From positions 1 to 43,460 of the forward strand of contig NZ_JAFBIZ010000013.1 in assembly GCF_021531995.1 (NCBI RefSeq): a DNA stretch of 43,460 bases. The letters run 5' to 3'. Both the position numbers and the translations under genes were made by a program. Under the pieces are notes generated by a model, which worked only from the letters and a program-made list of their open reading frames with translations, made no database searches and was not told the origin of the DNA. This DNA comes from Faecalicatena contorta. GTDB lineage: Bacteria > Bacillota > Clostridia > Lachnospirales > Lachnospiraceae. Shown piece by piece: positions 27,801 to 36,800 of this stretch; within the stretch, counting starts at the first letter, position 1, and every line of letters begins with the position of its first letter.

Positions 27801-29881
27801 GGCTCTTTGTGGATGAGAGCCATGCGTTCAAAAATTTGTTCCTCTATACAAAAATGCGGAATGTTGCCGGCATCGCACAGACAGAGGCGCAGAAATCTTC
27901 GGATATGTTTGCAAAGTGCCAGTATATGGATGAATTAACCGGAGGAAAGGGCGTTACCTTTGCTACTGGAACGCCGATCAGCAATTCCATGACAGAATTA
28001 TACACAAATATGCGTTATTTGCAGTATGGGACGCTTCAGAGACTGGGGTTGGGACATTTTGATTCCTGGGCGGCTGCTTTTGGAGAAACCATTACAGCCA
28101 TCGAACTGGCTCCGGAGGGAACCGGATACCGGGCAAAAACAAGATTTGCGAAGTTTTTTAATTTGCCGGAACTGATTTCTTTGTTTAAGGAAAGTGCCGA
28201 CATCCAGACACCGGATATGTTAAACCTTCCTGTGCCAGAGGTTGTTTATGAGGATATAGTGCAAAAGCCCAGTGAGTATCAGCAGGAAATGGTTCAAAGC
28301 CTTGCAGACCGGGCGGAGGATGTGAGAAATAGAAACGTGGATTCTTCCATTGATAATATGCTGAAAATTACCAATGATGGGAGAAAGCTGGCGCTGGATC
28401 AGCGTCTGATAAATCCGATGCTGCCGGATGAGGAAGGTTCAAAGGTCAATGCCTGTGTAGAAAAAGCATTGGGAATATGGAATGAGACAGCGGAAGAAAA
28501 ATCAGCGCAGTTAATTTTTTGTGATCTGTCCACCCCGAAAAATGACGGCATATTTAATGTTTACCATGATATTCGTGATAAACTGATTGCAAAAGGAGTG
28601 CCACCGGAAGAAATCGCATTTATTCATGACGCAAATACGGAAACAAGAAAGGCGGAGCTGTTCGCAAGGGTAAGAAGCGGGCAGGTTCGCTTTTTGCTTG
28701 GCTCCACCGCAAAAATGGGAGCCGGAACCAACGTGCAGGATTTGTTGATCGCAGAACATCACTTGGATGTACCTTGGCGTCCGTCCGATATTGAGCAGCG
28801 TGAAGGGCGAATTATCCGTCAGGGAAACCATAATGAGCGTGTCCGTATTTTCCGTTATATCACTGAGGGAACCTTTGATGCGTATTCCTGGCAGGTCATC
28901 GAAAACAAACAGAAATTCATCAGCCAGATCATGACAAGTAAATCGCCGGTAAGGTCTTGTGAGGATATAGATGAAGCCAGCTTGAGTTATGCGGAAGTGA
29001 AAGCCCTGGCAACAGGCAATCCGTACATAAAAGAAAAGATGGACTTGGATATTCAGGTATCAAAGCTGAAATTGTTAAAAGCAAACCATACCAGCCAGAT
29101 TTACCGTCTGGAGGATAATATTGCGAAACACTATCCGAAGAAGATCAGCGCCTTAAAAGAACGGATAGCGGCCTATGAAATTGATGTGTCACATTACCGG
29201 GAAGTGAAGCCTGCCGATAAAGAGATTTTTGCCATGAAACTCGGAGAACGTATGTATACGGACAAAAAAGAGGCTGGAACAGCGCTGATCGCTTTCTGCA
29301 AGCAGGTAAAATCTCCCAATATCGCAACGCCTATCGGAGAATACCTGGGATTTAAGATGAGTGTCACGTTTGACAGTTTTTCGCAGAAATTTACCCTGAA
29401 CTTAAAAGGTGCACTGTCCCACAATGTGGAGATTGGTTCAGACGTATTCGGTAATCTTACCCGTATAAATAATGCTTTGTCCGCAATGGAAAATGAACTG
29501 ACAAAGGAAAAAGAGCAGTTAAGCAATACGGAGAAGCAGCTTGAAAATGTGAAAGAGGAGGTAACAAAACCGTTTGCGCAGGAAACGGAGCTGAATGAAA
29601 AAATGAACCGTCTGGCGGAACTGAACGCCCTTTTGAATATGGATGAAAAAGGGGGAGAGGAGTGTCTGGATGAGTCGGAAGAAGAAACAGAACAGTCCGG
29701 GGTATCAGATGTTTCTTATGGACAGTCAGCAGAAATTAAAAAGTTTCCAACGACTGCAGATCCGGATAAAGCTACAGCCGCACGTCCGTCCATTATGGAA
29801 AAACTGGCACATTTTAAAGAGCAGACAAGCCGGATGGGAACAGAAGAAACCAGAAATATAGAAAAAGCGGCAAGTTTATAG
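21851..29881 (+). CDS. Polyvalent protein: ArdC-like N-terminus, N6-adenine methylase and SNF2-type helicase
   Basis: This giant protein has 2676 residues from a TTG at 21851, 7 bases after AAGGAGGG. An upstream in-frame reading to 21779 lacks that site. The N-terminus (about 1-115) resembles the ssDNA-binding part of ArdC-type antirestriction proteins ([23 protein letters not shown]). A Gly/Arg/Glu-rich linker (295-412) is where tnpV lies in another frame. Two related F-L-K-Q-E-Y-G-x-G-G domains follow. The methylase has E-P-S-M-G-I-G at 1149 and N-V-P-F at 1213. The helicase has G-A-G-K-T at 1827, D-E-S-H near 1988 and [10 protein letters not shown]. The family is common in conjugative elements and thought to protect or process incoming DNA. 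The C-terminus has the S-I-M-E-K-L motif. Confidence 0.9.
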   Translation: MARKYEYISMLAQETAKDIVKNEEAWKRYLNTAARIYKYPFQEQILIYAQCPNATACASIEIWNSKKLNCWVNKGAKGIALIDEEAPYPRLKYVFDVADVHKARRIGRDPYLWEMKPEHSETVLKRLERIYGETDTEKTLEGRLLEIAERITYDCYEETAEDLLYLTDGSFLEGMDEYSLKIHLRETLQASISYTLLTRCGLDVESYQDTKNFDYIHEFNTVPVLSQLGSQTTELCKPILMEIGKAIRAYDKEISKKPVDNTRNRHYNALKRESKKQKEIERVVEKEDKERGSEYGIDISEERRLLHPEYQDGRAAGGGIDEVRYDAERLSEGEQEGHLFRASSERQIDEPSVGNSGNSRAEDGRYDGADGSERGSERGIESQRSDEVGTDDEQHPVLSGGSYPERADLPLEREVQPEKEPPVDLKEEQAEAEQSHNETQKSDSDMLPDFLSDKNKDFIENVQREEPVYEQLSLFPSMEEQIGNIAIDRADDAIPLPAVNQISDEMVDYALLSGGGQRDTRSRIFAKYQKGLDADTMAEFLKQEYGMGGKGFTFEGEPLCVWYDENGMNFTRGNAARFQSVRTLSWAEVEAHTHNLILSGKYMDEAEMWHVPMQEKTELASKIYFFFRDEYGSLPQELELRAGSYPDSEAKLAELLSKPEGIEQILFQMDQAMGELERGEVKARFRLIYRPEDIRRSVEELKREPLQFPAASTVEVPHETFITQDEIDHKLSRGSGVSGGLFRIYDFFLNNHDKKAQADFLKQEYGIGGSAPGLVGAWHSNEDHNGKGITLSKGSIFEPTAKILLTWAKVAERIRKLIDTNRFLSPKAKEAYQEWKAEKEQKALEKAREKLLMQNEPDQRIVVALESTEDYTDYSIGFYTYHYQDGREGIRYRLVTIGENGLLEAYPEKGKSFINKSAAEEYLSNHEEELRVISYDEIVDNAAKAHILNASEQESEEKENTQPSAENLEEKEPDFAGPEETAEKSAEKATSEQEEAEPETEWETGSLKPDFEAEKRKPELDAEIDKTGAVNFQIKDDVLGAGTPKQKFANNVAAIRTLQQIEKEHRIATPEEQEVLSEYVGWGGLAEAFDENNSAWHEEYLQLKALLSEEEYVSARESTLNAHYTSPVIIRSIYETLERMGFEKGNILEPSMGIGNFFGMLPETMQDSRLYGVELDSLTGRIARQLYPQANIQIAGFEKTDHPNDFFDVVVGNVPFGQYKVADKPYDKHNFLIHDYFLAKSLDKVRPGGVVAVVTSKGTMDKKSPAVRKYLAQRAELLGAVRLPNTAFKENAGTEVTSDILFFKKRDRIIDIEPDWVHLGENEDGIAMNQYFIDHPEMVVGKMELVSGPYGMEPTCKQVEGKSFEEQLKEAASHIQGEIESAGLDELEDDTEKATITSDPSVKNYSYTVIDGEVYYRENSVMKPVEMTGTMLERIKGMVALRDATNEVIQYQLEEYGEGAIQEKQKELSNLYDAFTKKFGLINSRTNKRAFNQDSSYCLLCSLEVLNEDGTLKRKADMFTKRTIKRQETITSVDTPSEALAVSMSEKACVDLGYMASLLGGSENYDRIVRELVGVIFKNPLSDLDDPYAGWETSDEYLSGNVREKLAIARLCAEKHPEYAVNVTALEKVQPKELDASEIEVRLGATWVDQKYINDFMREVFETPERKMEQGIIGVQYSDVTGQWNIKGKSADFGNPLIDTTYGTQRANAYKILEDSLNLRDSRVYDTVMEDGKEKRVLNKKETTLASQKQEAIREAFKDWIFRDADRREVLCKKYNEIFNSNRPREYDGSHLTFPGMTPDIDLRPHQKNAVAHQLYGDNTLLAHCVGAGKTFEMVAAAMESKRLGLAQKSLFVVPNHLTEQWASDFLRLYPGANILAATKKDFEPANRKKFCSRIATGDYDAVIIGHSQFEKIPLSRERQENLIERQIDEIEMAIEQAKAENGERYTIKQMEKTKKSLAARMERLHDSSRKDDVVTFEQLGVDRLFVDESHAFKNLFLYTKMRNVAGIAQTEAQKSSDMFAKCQYMDELTGGKGVTFATGTPISNSMTELYTNMRYLQYGTLQRLGLGHFDSWAAAFGETITAIELAPEGTGYRAKTRFAKFFNLPELISLFKESADIQTPDMLNLPVPEVVYEDIVQKPSEYQQEMVQSLADRAEDVRNRNVDSSIDNMLKITNDGRKLALDQRLINPMLPDEEGSKVNACVEKALGIWNETAEEKSAQLIFCDLSTPKNDGIFNVYHDIRDKLIAKGVPPEEIAFIHDANTETRKAELFARVRSGQVRFLLGSTAKMGAGTNVQDLLIAEHHLDVPWRPSDIEQREGRIIRQGNHNERVRIFRYITEGTFDAYSWQVIENKQKFISQIMTSKSPVRSCEDIDEASLSYAEVKALATGNPYIKEKMDLDIQVSKLKLLKANHTSQIYRLEDNIAKHYPKKISALKERIAAYEIDVSHYREVKPADKEIFAMKLGERMYTDKKEAGTALIAFCKQVKSPNIATPIGEYLGFKMSVTFDSFSQKFTLNLKGALSHNVEIGSDVFGNLTRINNALSAMENELTKEKEQLSNTEKQLENVKEEVTKPFAQETELNEKMNRLAELNALLNMDEKGGEECLDESEEETEQSGVSDVSYGQSAEIKKFPTTADPDKATAARPSIMEKLAHFKEQTSRMGTEETRNIEKAASL
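22734..23084 (+). CDS. tnpV: TnpV-family protein encoded inside the SNF2/methylase gene in another frame
   Basis: This 116-aa frame starts at an ATG preceded by AAAGGGGTAG. It reads [27 protein letters not shown] and further along [15 protein letters not shown]. These features match TnpV, a protein of unknown function first named in clostridial Tn4451/Tn4453-type transposons. The whole gene lies in the +1 frame relative to the 2676-aa protein, whose own translation here is only a Gly/Arg/Glu/Asp-rich low-complexity stretch. The compositionally ordinary protein is therefore the TnpV one, and the host frame serves as a linker. That both are translated is inferred. Confidence 0.78.
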   Translation: MELTYQKNGDYYIPNIKMDEQPEVVLTKYGMMRRDYLKENKKGIYSGLLLSGKLMSHLLEIQETAEQRMEDMTERMAAKEGVNEELKASDPMKWVQMMNNIRYSAEEVILKELIYH

Positions 29882-29890
29882 GAGGTTTGT

Positions 29891-30772
29891 ATGTCAGTAG
29901 AAAGTAAAAAAGATACGATGAAGATTGATGTAGCGGAGGAAAAAACGGCAGAAATGCCGGGGGTAGAGGAGTTGCTTAAAATTTTGTTGGATGTGAATAT
30001 GGAACAGAACCGGCAGACCGTTTCTCTGTTGATGAATTATATGAATGATATTGAGGAAAATTTTTACGCTGTTCTGGAAGAACTGGATACGGTAAAAGAA
30101 CAGCTCGCCAATGTGCAGAATACACCACAGACAAAGGAAATACGGAATGTCCTGACTGATTTATCCGGGCGATTACAGGAAAAAGCAGCATTTTTGCGGG
30201 AACAGCTTCAGGAAATGCGGGTAAACCTTAATGATAAGGCGGTACAGCTTGTTCAGAATTTTAAAGAACATGGTGTGTCCGCCTTAAATCATGTCTGCGA
30301 GTTTTTAGGAGTGAAAGAGAAGCTCGCACAATTACATAATTCTTTCGTACAGACTGCGAAGGATATGCAGGATTCGATGGATAAGATTGACCGAGTGAGC
30401 CAGGAATTACGAGAGACTGCCATCCATGCCAGGAATGCCGGCAGAGCATTGTCGGGAAAGGAAGCGTTGGAAGTACCCCGGCAGAAAGAAACAGGTTTTT
30501 TCCACCATATGAAGCGTCCATATAAGAGTATGCAGAATTTCTGTCTTAGAAAAGCAGATAAACTGGAGAAAGATATTGCGAAGCTGGTGCTGTTGGAGCA
30601 AATGGATGGCAGAACAAGCCGGGAAAACAATAAAAAGGTTCCTGCTGAAAAAAAGGTGGAAGAAAAACCGGCCATTATGGATAAACTGGAGTCTTTGAAA
30701 AAAGCCCAGGGAAATCAGACGAAAAGATCGCCCGCAGCAGATAAAGTTAAAAAACAAGAAGCAGTATTATAG
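29891..30772 (+). CDS. DUF6674 family coiled-coil protein
   Basis: This 293-aa mostly helical protein follows GGAGGTTTGT and an ATG 9 bases after the previous stop. Long heptad-like stretches run from about residue 20 to 190 (E-E-L-D-T-V-K-E-Q-L, L-S-G-R-L-Q-E-K-A-A). A basic segment near 200-225 contains H-H-M-K-R-P-Y-K-S-M. Family assignment to DUF6674 is by recall of the N-terminal pattern and its fixed place after the SNF2/methylase gene. Its function is unknown. The tail (from about residue 260) has A-I-M-D-K-L-E-S-L-K, a variant of the C-terminal motif shared with PcfB and the two large proteins. Confidence 0.72.
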   Translation: MSVESKKDTMKIDVAEEKTAEMPGVEELLKILLDVNMEQNRQTVSLLMNYMNDIEENFYAVLEELDTVKEQLANVQNTPQTKEIRNVLTDLSGRLQEKAAFLREQLQEMRVNLNDKAVQLVQNFKEHGVSALNHVCEFLGVKEKLAQLHNSFVQTAKDMQDSMDKIDRVSQELRETAIHARNAGRALSGKEALEVPRQKETGFFHHMKRPYKSMQNFCLRKADKLEKDIAKLVLLEQMDGRTSRENNKKVPAEKKVEEKPAIMDKLESLKKAQGNQTKRSPAADKVKKQEAVL

Positions 30773-30796
30773 GGGCAACCCCGGAAAGGAGCATAT

Positions 30797-33700
30797 ATGG
30801 GGAAATATAGGGAATTATTAGAGAAAATAGAGGAAAATCAAAGAGAACATGAACGTCTTGAAAGAGAAATCCGGGAGATTGAAAATGAGCCAATCAGAGA
30901 CTCGGATGTTATAGTTTTGTTTTCCGGCTCCATAGATGATTATTATATTTCATACCGCATCACGAATATGGACGGGGAACAGGTTGAGAAATTACTTCAT
31001 GAGGCGGCAGAGTTTGCTGACGTGAAATGGGATGGTACGGTGCCGGACTATCTGGCTGGACAGGGCGCAGATATGATTCCCGTTTTGGACAGCATAAATA
31101 GATGGAATGGGTATTCAGCTTTTTACGATTTTGAATATGATTATAACGAAAATGAAATACATAGAAGCGATGAACTGACTTCCGTTCAGCAGGCGTATAA
31201 CATTATGAACCGCATGGATTTTTGGGAACCGGTATTCAATGATGAGGAACGGAACTTGATTGTGAAGTATGCACGTCAGTTTGACAATAGTAAGGACACA
31301 TATTTATTAGCACAGGAATTGAGGGATTCTCTGGAGAAAACGGATGTGCGTATACGTTATGAGATCATGGAGAATGCCAGGGCAGAACTGGAGGGAGTGC
31401 CGGATCAGAATACCAGTTTTACGGAACGTAATGAGTACGGTTATCGCAATGATGGCGTATATCCGTTGTCAAAAGGGCGGGCGTTGGAACTTTATCAAGA
31501 GGAATATCCAGTGCTGCTGCTTTATCCGGATAATACGGAAGTTTATGCTGCGAACAGCGAGGAAATCGTAGCTTATGAGGGAATGTTTGGAATCGAAAAA
31601 GCGGTATGGGATGAACTGAGCAAAGAAGAAGTTCCATCCATTCCGGAAGTGGAAAATGAACTGGAAAGGGAGCTTCTTTATGGGGAGACAGACCGTTTTG
31701 GTATCTACCAGTTAAAAGATGGGGATGATTTGCACTATCATCGTTTTGAAAGGCTGGATAATCTGCAGAAATTTGGATTGAAAGTGGAAAAAGATAATTA
31801 TGAGCTGGTTTATACAGCACCGCTTCAGGAAGGGCAGACGCTGGATGATATTTTCGAGGAATTTAATCTGTTCCGTCCGGAGGATTTTAAGGGGCATTCC
31901 CTTTCTGTGAGCGATATTGTTCTGCTTCACAAGAATGGGGAGAACCAGGCACAGTATGTAGACAGTTTTGGATTTCGTGAGGTTCCGCAGTTTTTACAAA
32001 TGTTCAGGAATAAGGAGAAAGAAAAAGAAGCGGATTTACCGTATATTGCCCATTACTATGTCATAGATGACCTGGAGAAAGAGGGCGCTTTGGATATTCG
32101 GGAATATGGGGATATGGACGAAGCATTAACCGCATATTTTTCTCTGCCGAATGATAAGCGAAAAGCCTTTGGAATCCAGAATAGCCAGCCAGTGCCGGAA
32201 AGCCAGGATTTTATTCAGTGTATTGGAGGAATGGAATGTATCATATTAGATTATCAGTCAAAAGAAGGATGGAATAATCCGGAAATTACGGCTGCGATTG
32301 AGCGGATTGATATAGCCATTGACCTGCATGATACGGAGATCGCTTACCAGATAGGGGAACGCTATTTTACTATCCAAAATACAGAGGGAGGATTTGATTA
32401 TACTTTTTATGATGCAGAATATCGTGAACTGGATGGAGGCATGTATGACAATCTGGATTTGACGATAACAGAAGCAATCAATGAGATATTGGAGGATGAA
32501 CACCTCAAATTTGAAGATTGCAGGGTAATCAATTATGAGGACTTTATGGAACGGGTGGAAGCAGCGAACCGTATAGAAGAAAAACAGAAAATACCGGAAT
32601 ATTTACCGGTCTATCGGTTCCCTTTTTCGTATGCAGTAGAAAATGGGGAGATCGAGAGTTACCGGGCATCAAAGAAAGAAAACATAGCCTGCAAAAATGC
32701 GATTGAAAAAGCAATAAGAGAGAATTTTGACGGAATGCACCTGCAGCATGATGTGGCAAAACCGGTACTCGTGGAATATGGTTCAGAACGTGTATGTTAT
32801 GTGCTTGCCAGTACATTGAGGGAACTGGAGTATGACGGGCGATTTTCTCGTGATAACAAAGCATGGGCGCATACAATCCCGGTTTATGAGGATAAGGACA
32901 GTTGGGGAAACGGAAATACTGATTTCATAGTAACGAGCCATCCGGCGGTGCTGGATGGCTTCATTAGTCTTGCAAGAGCAGAAATTTTGGAAAGAGAGAA
33001 TAACAGAAAGTTACCACCTGTTTCCAATATGACACAGCCGGAGACTTCCCTTAATAATATGAGCCGGGCCGATATAGAAGAAACCGTCCTGGATTACGCA
33101 CAGAGCATGGCAGATGAAGCGGGATATGATGTGCAGGTTATGGCCGCAAGGGTGTATGGAAGCCGCATCGCAGGAATTGAGAATGAAAATTCGGATGTGG
33201 ATGTGGTAATTGAATTTCAGGGAGATATACGGGAAGATGATTTTTTCAATATGCTCCATGAAGATGGACTTTCCATAGGCGGTATGACGGTAGATATCAA
33301 TCCGATTACTGCGGAAAAATCAGGAACGATTGAGGAATATCTTGTAAGGGCAAATGAGTACCTGGAAGAAAAAGTAAAAAGTTTTAGGGAAGCGGCATCC
33401 GATCAGCAGAAAGTGGAAGTGACAGCAGAGAAACCGATACAGACATTGACGTTTTATGTGGCAGAATGTATGGAATTTCCTACGCTTGGTGAATATCATG
33501 ATAATCTGACTTTTGCAGAAGCGGTAAGCAAGTATGAGTCCATACCTCCGGAAAGGATGAATGGTATTAGAGGAATTGGATTTGTCCTTCATACAGAAGG
33601 AAATGAGGACTACATGGACACTACGATGGAATTGTTAAATGGTATAACGATTGATGTAGATGGTATCAACGAAGTGCCGGAATTACGGGGAAATCCATTG

Positions 33701-34276
33701 GTACAGCAGGCTATCCGGGATGTGATCGCACAATTTCCTGATAAAGAGGTGTGGGATGTGGAGACACGAGCCAGAGAAAACCGGGAACGTGCGGAGGATT
33801 TTGATAAAGACTGTAATCAGCTTGCGGTAGATATTGACCGTTTTTCAAGAGAGTATGATCCATATGGTTACCGGGATGCGGTAAAGAACCGGGAAGAAAA
33901 TATCAGCAGCATTTATCGTGACCTGCAAAAGGGCGAGAATGAACATATCCGGGAATGGATGCAGTCAGTCATTGATGAGGAAGAACCGGCAGAGGATGTA
34001 AAGAAGGCAAAAGATCTATTGAGACGTATGGACGATCTGGTGGAACGCAGAGAAAGAAATCCTCTTACAAAAGTGGAAGAACTGGAGGAAGCTAACTATA
34101 ATCAGATTGACGGAATTTTAAATAATACAAGGCAAAAAGAGCCGGCCAGACAGGAGAAAAAGGATTTATCCATTATGGAACGGTTGGAGCGAAGCAAAGA
34201 ACGGATTGCCCAGGACGGACAAAAGAATAAAACGTCAAAAGACGCTGCAAAAAAGCCGGAATGGGGGATGGACTGA
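30797..34276 (+). CDS. Large polyvalent protein with DUF3849 and a nucleotidyltransferase domain
   Basis: This 1159-aa protein starts with ATG 8 bases after GGAG and a coiled-coil opening. The first ~590 residues are acidic and contain several repeats of unknown fold. A DUF3849 domain lies at about 595-735 (V-Y-R-F-P-F-S-Y-A, then D-N-K-A-W-A-H-T-I-P-V). A minimal nucleotidyltransferase domain is at about 755-850, with V-Y-G-S-R near 786-790, S-D-V-D-V near 799-803 and a third Asp in M-T-V-D-I-N-P; all three acidic positions look intact. Another small domain (about 880-970) is followed by charged helices. The tail has S-I-M-E-R-L-E-R-S-K. Such multi-domain proteins in conjugative elements are thought to act in the recipient cell. 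The substrate of the transferase is unknown. Confidence 0.75.
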   Translation: MGKYRELLEKIEENQREHERLEREIREIENEPIRDSDVIVLFSGSIDDYYISYRITNMDGEQVEKLLHEAAEFADVKWDGTVPDYLAGQGADMIPVLDSINRWNGYSAFYDFEYDYNENEIHRSDELTSVQQAYNIMNRMDFWEPVFNDEERNLIVKYARQFDNSKDTYLLAQELRDSLEKTDVRIRYEIMENARAELEGVPDQNTSFTERNEYGYRNDGVYPLSKGRALELYQEEYPVLLLYPDNTEVYAANSEEIVAYEGMFGIEKAVWDELSKEEVPSIPEVENELERELLYGETDRFGIYQLKDGDDLHYHRFERLDNLQKFGLKVEKDNYELVYTAPLQEGQTLDDIFEEFNLFRPEDFKGHSLSVSDIVLLHKNGENQAQYVDSFGFREVPQFLQMFRNKEKEKEADLPYIAHYYVIDDLEKEGALDIREYGDMDEALTAYFSLPNDKRKAFGIQNSQPVPESQDFIQCIGGMECIILDYQSKEGWNNPEITAAIERIDIAIDLHDTEIAYQIGERYFTIQNTEGGFDYTFYDAEYRELDGGMYDNLDLTITEAINEILEDEHLKFEDCRVINYEDFMERVEAANRIEEKQKIPEYLPVYRFPFSYAVENGEIESYRASKKENIACKNAIEKAIRENFDGMHLQHDVAKPVLVEYGSERVCYVLASTLRELEYDGRFSRDNKAWAHTIPVYEDKDSWGNGNTDFIVTSHPAVLDGFISLARAEILERENNRKLPPVSNMTQPETSLNNMSRADIEETVLDYAQSMADEAGYDVQVMAARVYGSRIAGIENENSDVDVVIEFQGDIREDDFFNMLHEDGLSIGGMTVDINPITAEKSGTIEEYLVRANEYLEEKVKSFREAASDQQKVEVTAEKPIQTLTFYVAECMEFPTLGEYHDNLTFAEAVSKYESIPPERMNGIRGIGFVLHTEGNEDYMDTTMELLNGITIDVDGINEVPELRGNPLVQQAIRDVIAQFPDKEVWDVETRARENRERAEDFDKDCNQLAVDIDRFSREYDPYGYRDAVKNREENISSIYRDLQKGENEHIREWMQSVIDEEEPAEDVKKAKDLLRRMDDLVERRERNPLTKVEELEEANYNQIDGILNNTRQKEPARQEKKDLSIMERLERSKERIAQDGQKNKTSKDAAKKPEWGMD

Positions 34277-34301
34277 TAGGATAGGAGATATAAGCATGGG
34301 T

Positions 34302-34344
34302 GGCAGAGGGTGTAGAAAAATACATCTTCTGCCGCTCTTTTTTG
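34302..34344 (+). terminator. Rho-independent terminator at the end of the transfer operon
   Basis: Thirteen-base arms (34302-34314 and 34321-34333) pair at 11 positions, with G-U pairs at the rest, around a 6-base loop. A C-T-C and six T follow. It lies 25 bases after the stop of the 1159-aa protein. An 18-codon frame from an ATG at 34296 overlaps the hairpin and is not called as a gene. Confidence 0.7.
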
Positions 34345-34466
34345 CGTCGGAATAACATGTTGCTTATTATTGCAGCATTTCAAAATATAAAATGGGTGCC
34401 GGCTTACTGGATAGTTGCACGCAGATATGGTATTCTGTAAGCAATCAGACTGGCAGAGGTACGGGC

Positions 34467-34739
34467 ATGGAAGAACAGCAGAATTCATTAACTTATGAAA
34501 TTATCAAAACGGCTGTTGCCAGGGAGAAATGGGCAACAGAAAGAGATATTGTACACTACAATTCTTATATTGAGTAACTCGCCATAGTGAAAGAGAAGCA
34601 GCTGGATGGCATTGTGAGAACGTATGTGGACGAGGATATGAAACAATCCATTATTATAAAACTGTTAAAAAAAATATTTTATTTCCCGATAGAGGAAACA
34701 AAGAGGGCAGTAAAGGGAGAAAACGGGGTAGGGATATAA
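34467..34739 (+). pseudogene. HTH_16-type conjugative-element protein, interrupted by an in-frame stop
   Basis: The frame from the ATG at 34467 reads N-S-L-T-Y-E-I-I-K-T-A-V-A, then H-Y-N-S-Y-I-E, hits TAA at 34575, and continues in the same frame with L-A-I-V-K, R-T-Y-V-D-E-D-M and L-L-K-K-I-F-Y-F-P-I-E-E to a second stop at 34737. The combined product fits the small HTH_16 proteins of Tn916/Tn1549-type elements, where this place usually reads Y-I-D-E-L. GAGTAA in place of GATGAA would explain the stop. A short form of 36 aa could still be made but lacks half the domain. Alternatively the element tolerates suppression, which seems unlikely. Confidence 0.65.
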
Positions 34740-34792
34740 CACTTGCGTATAATGGTGTTTGATTTTAGGAAGATACCCATAGATAGTTGAAG

Positions 34793-34818
34793 TGAAATTG
34801 ATTGAAATTTGAAAAATG
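34793..34818 (+). promoter_or_regulatory. Candidate response-regulator binding region before the two-component operon
   Basis: TGAAATT occurs at 34793-34799 and again at 34803-34809, exactly 10 bases apart, one helical turn as used by OmpR-family dimers. Overlapping them, ATTTGAAAAATG (34807-34818) recurs with one change at 36736-36747, upstream of the ABC-exporter genes. A loose promoter (TTGATT at 34798-34803, 17-base spacer, TACTAA) overlaps it. Confidence 0.4.
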
Positions 34819-34852
34819 GATACTAATTTTATGGTTTAAGGGAGGCGTTATA

Positions 34853-35527
34853 ATGCAACAAAAAGTTATGATAATAGATGATGAAGTTGAAATTTTAAGT
34901 ATGCTGAAAAGATATTTTTCTCTAAATGAATATGATGTGATTACTGCTGCTGGAGGACGAGAAGCATTACAAAAAATGTCATTACAGCCAGATATCATTC
35001 TGCTTGATATCAATATGCCGGATTTGGACGGTCTATCTCTTTGCAAAAATATTCGTGATTTTGTTTCATGCCCGATCCTGTTCCTTACAGCAAATATTGA
35101 GGACAGCGACAAAATCAAAGGTTTCAGTGCTGGCGGTGATGATTATATTGTCAAGCCATTTTCGATAGACGAATTAGGCGCCCGTGTCTCTGCACATTTG
35201 CGCCGTGAAAATAGGTGCAAAGTAAAAACGCAGGTGCTATTCGACAATTTCTTTGTAATTGACTATGCACAGAGAATTGTTTATTTCAAGAACGAGGAAA
35301 TCCCTCTGCTGAAAAAAGAATTTGACATTATCGAAGTTTTATCACAAAATCCGGGACAAGTCTTCGATAAAGAGCGGCTTTATGAAACTGCATGGGGATT
35401 GGATGGACTGGGCAACAATACTGTTGTTGCGGAGCATATCAGAAAAATCCGGGCAAAGTTTGCTGCCGCTGGTGCAAAGCAATATATAGAGACCGTTTGG
35501 GGGGTGGGATATAAATGGGCAAAGTAA
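34853..35527 (+). CDS. OmpR/VanR-type response regulator
   Basis: This 224-aa regulator starts at an ATG at 34853, 7 bases after GGAGG; the 17 codons open upstream lie before that site. The receiver domain (1-115) has the acidic pair D9-D10, phosphoacceptor D52 in L-L-D-I-N-M-P-D, and the conserved Lys in V-K-P-F. The C-terminal winged-helix domain (about 128-222) ends Y-I-E-T-V-W-G-V-G-Y-K-W. It overlaps the kinase gene by 13 bases, so the pair is co-translated. Its likely targets are its own operon and the adjacent ABC-exporter operon, because both are preceded by the same 12-bp motif. The module occupies the place where Tn1549 carries vanR-S and the vancomycin genes. Confidence 0.9.
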   Translation: MQQKVMIIDDEVEILSMLKRYFSLNEYDVITAAGGREALQKMSLQPDIILLDINMPDLDGLSLCKNIRDFVSCPILFLTANIEDSDKIKGFSAGGDDYIVKPFSIDELGARVSAHLRRENRCKVKTQVLFDNFFVIDYAQRIVYFKNEEIPLLKKEFDIIEVLSQNPGQVFDKERLYETAWGLDGLGNNTVVAEHIRKIRAKFAAAGAKQYIETVWGVGYKWAK

Positions 35528-36678
35528 AATACCGTTTGAAAAGTCTCCCTATCATGCCTGCTTTTGTATTGTTGTCTACGGTGTTTATTTTGATAGCAAT
35601 GCTACTTACGGAAGTGGAAAAGACCGTACTACACAATACTCAGCGGGAAATTGTTTTTGAATACACAGATCGGATAGAGGGCTTTAATGGAATAAGGGCA
35701 TGGGCTGATAATGCAGAGTATTATTTTTCAGCCACCGATAGTAGTAAAATTCAAACCTATGAAATGCTTACATGGTTGTTACCTCCGCTGACATATTTGG
35801 TATGTATGTTCCTTGCAAGCTGGATATTTTACAAAATTAAGCTGAAAAAGCCTTTGCACATACTATCCAATTCTGCGGCCCAAATTGCGAATAATAATCT
35901 TGACTTTGTGATTACATATGACAAAACCGATGAAATGGGGCAGCTCTGCTCCGCTTTTGAGAAAATGCGCTCAACACTTGAAGCCAATAATCGGGAAATG
36001 TGGCGGCAGATGGATGATCGGAAACGTCTCAATGCGGCATTTTCACACGATCTGAGGACACCGCTGACTGTTTTAGAGGGACACTTGAATATTTTACAAA
36101 AGTATGCCCCAACAGGAAAGTTGAGTGCTGACGAGATTTCGGAAACCTACTGCGTTATGGCAAGCCAGTTGACCCGCTTAAAAAGCTATGTTTCTTCCAT
36201 GAATGATTTGCAACGGCTTGAGGACATACCTATATCCGCAAAACCAGTAGACGCTGCCGAGCTGCTGGAAATACTAAAAGATACTGCTGAAATTGTCTGC
36301 GGCGGAAAACAGCTTATTTACCAGAATGAAGTTTATGCAGAGGCTCTTGTGCTTGATTCTGAAATTGTGATGCAGGTATTTGAAAATCTCTTATCTAACG
36401 CAGTTCGGTACGCCAAAACTTCTGTGTCGATAGCCTGCAAAACACATGGCAGAACCTTTTCTATTTCCGTCATGGACGATGGGAACGGGTTTGATCCGGT
36501 TGCTCTGAAATCTGCAACTGACCCGTTCTATACAACCGAGAAAAAGGCTGACAGCCAGCATTTCGGTTTAGGGCTGAATATCTGCAAAATCCTGTGTTTA
36601 CGGCATGGCGGCAGCATAGCCCTGAATAACCGTTCTTCTGGCGGTGCTTCCGTAACAGCGACATTTGGAATGAATTAA
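35515..36678 (+). CDS. Sensor histidine kinase (HAMP, HisKA, HATPase)
   Basis: This 387-aa kinase has membrane helices at about 12-32 and 86-107, enclosing an extracellular loop of ~55 residues. A HAMP-like linker (about 110-160) leads to the phospho-acceptor helix with H178 in F-S-H-D-L-R-T-P-L. The ATPase domain has N-L-L-S-N-A-V-R-Y (N box), D-D-G-N-G-F (G1) and F-G-L-G-L-N-I (G2). Kinases linked to BceAB-type exporters often lack an extracellular sensor; here the loop is longer, so direct ligand sensing is possible. It is followed by a terminator that separates the regulatory pair from the exporter genes. Confidence 0.9.
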   Translation: MGKVKYRLKSLPIMPAFVLLSTVFILIAMLLTEVEKTVLHNTQREIVFEYTDRIEGFNGIRAWADNAEYYFSATDSSKIQTYEMLTWLLPPLTYLVCMFLASWIFYKIKLKKPLHILSNSAAQIANNNLDFVITYDKTDEMGQLCSAFEKMRSTLEANNREMWRQMDDRKRLNAAFSHDLRTPLTVLEGHLNILQKYAPTGKLSADEISETYCVMASQLTRLKSYVSSMNDLQRLEDIPISAKPVDAAELLEILKDTAEIVCGGKQLIYQNEVYAEALVLDSEIVMQVFENLLSNAVRYAKTSVSIACKTHGRTFSISVMDDGNGFDPVALKSATDPFYTTEKKADSQHFGLGLNICKILCLRHGGSIALNNRSSGGASVTATFGMN

Positions 36679-36690
36679 AGATGGCAAAAT

Positions 36691-36725
36691 GCTCCTTGCT
36701 GATAAGACGGCAAGGGGCTTTTTTA
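36691..36725 (+). terminator. Rho-independent terminator after the histidine kinase gene
   Basis: GCTCCTTGC and GCAAGGGGC pair with one G-U around a 10-base loop, followed by six T. It starts 13 bases after the stop codon. The ABC-exporter genes downstream therefore need their own promoter. Confidence 0.8.
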
Positions 36726-36758
36726 TTTGATAGATATTTGAAAATTGTCTTTTAGAAT
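36726..36758 (+). promoter_or_regulatory. Candidate regulated promoter of the ABC exporter
   Basis: TTTGA occurs at 36726-36730 and 36737-36741, eleven bases apart. The second copy is part of ATTTGAAAATTG (36736-36747), an 11-of-12 match to the motif before the response-regulator gene. A possible -10 box, TAGAAT, lies at 36753-36758 with no good -35 box at normal spacing, as expected for an activator-dependent promoter. Confidence 0.4.
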
Positions 36759-36800
36759 ATGCTCGTAAACAAAAATCAAACACACAGAAAGGCGAGGGTT

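Larger units (their letters stand above)
34345..34850. other. Degraded spacer between transfer operon and cargo
   Basis: Apart from the HTH_16 pseudogene I see no intact gene. A weak hairpin (ATGTTGC and GCAGCAT) lies at about 34357-34378. Near 34748 there is a TATAAT without an acceptable -35 box. The last 60 bases hold the probable response-regulator control region. Confidence 0.45.

Noticed and set aside
34296-34352. An 18-codon frame after the transfer operon with a GGAG site
   Set aside because: It overlaps the terminator hairpin and T-run; its reading is explained by the hairpin sequence.
34748-34753. A perfect TATAAT before the response-regulator gene
   Set aside because: There is no acceptable -35 box at 16-18 bases and no extended -10, so I do not call a promoter there.
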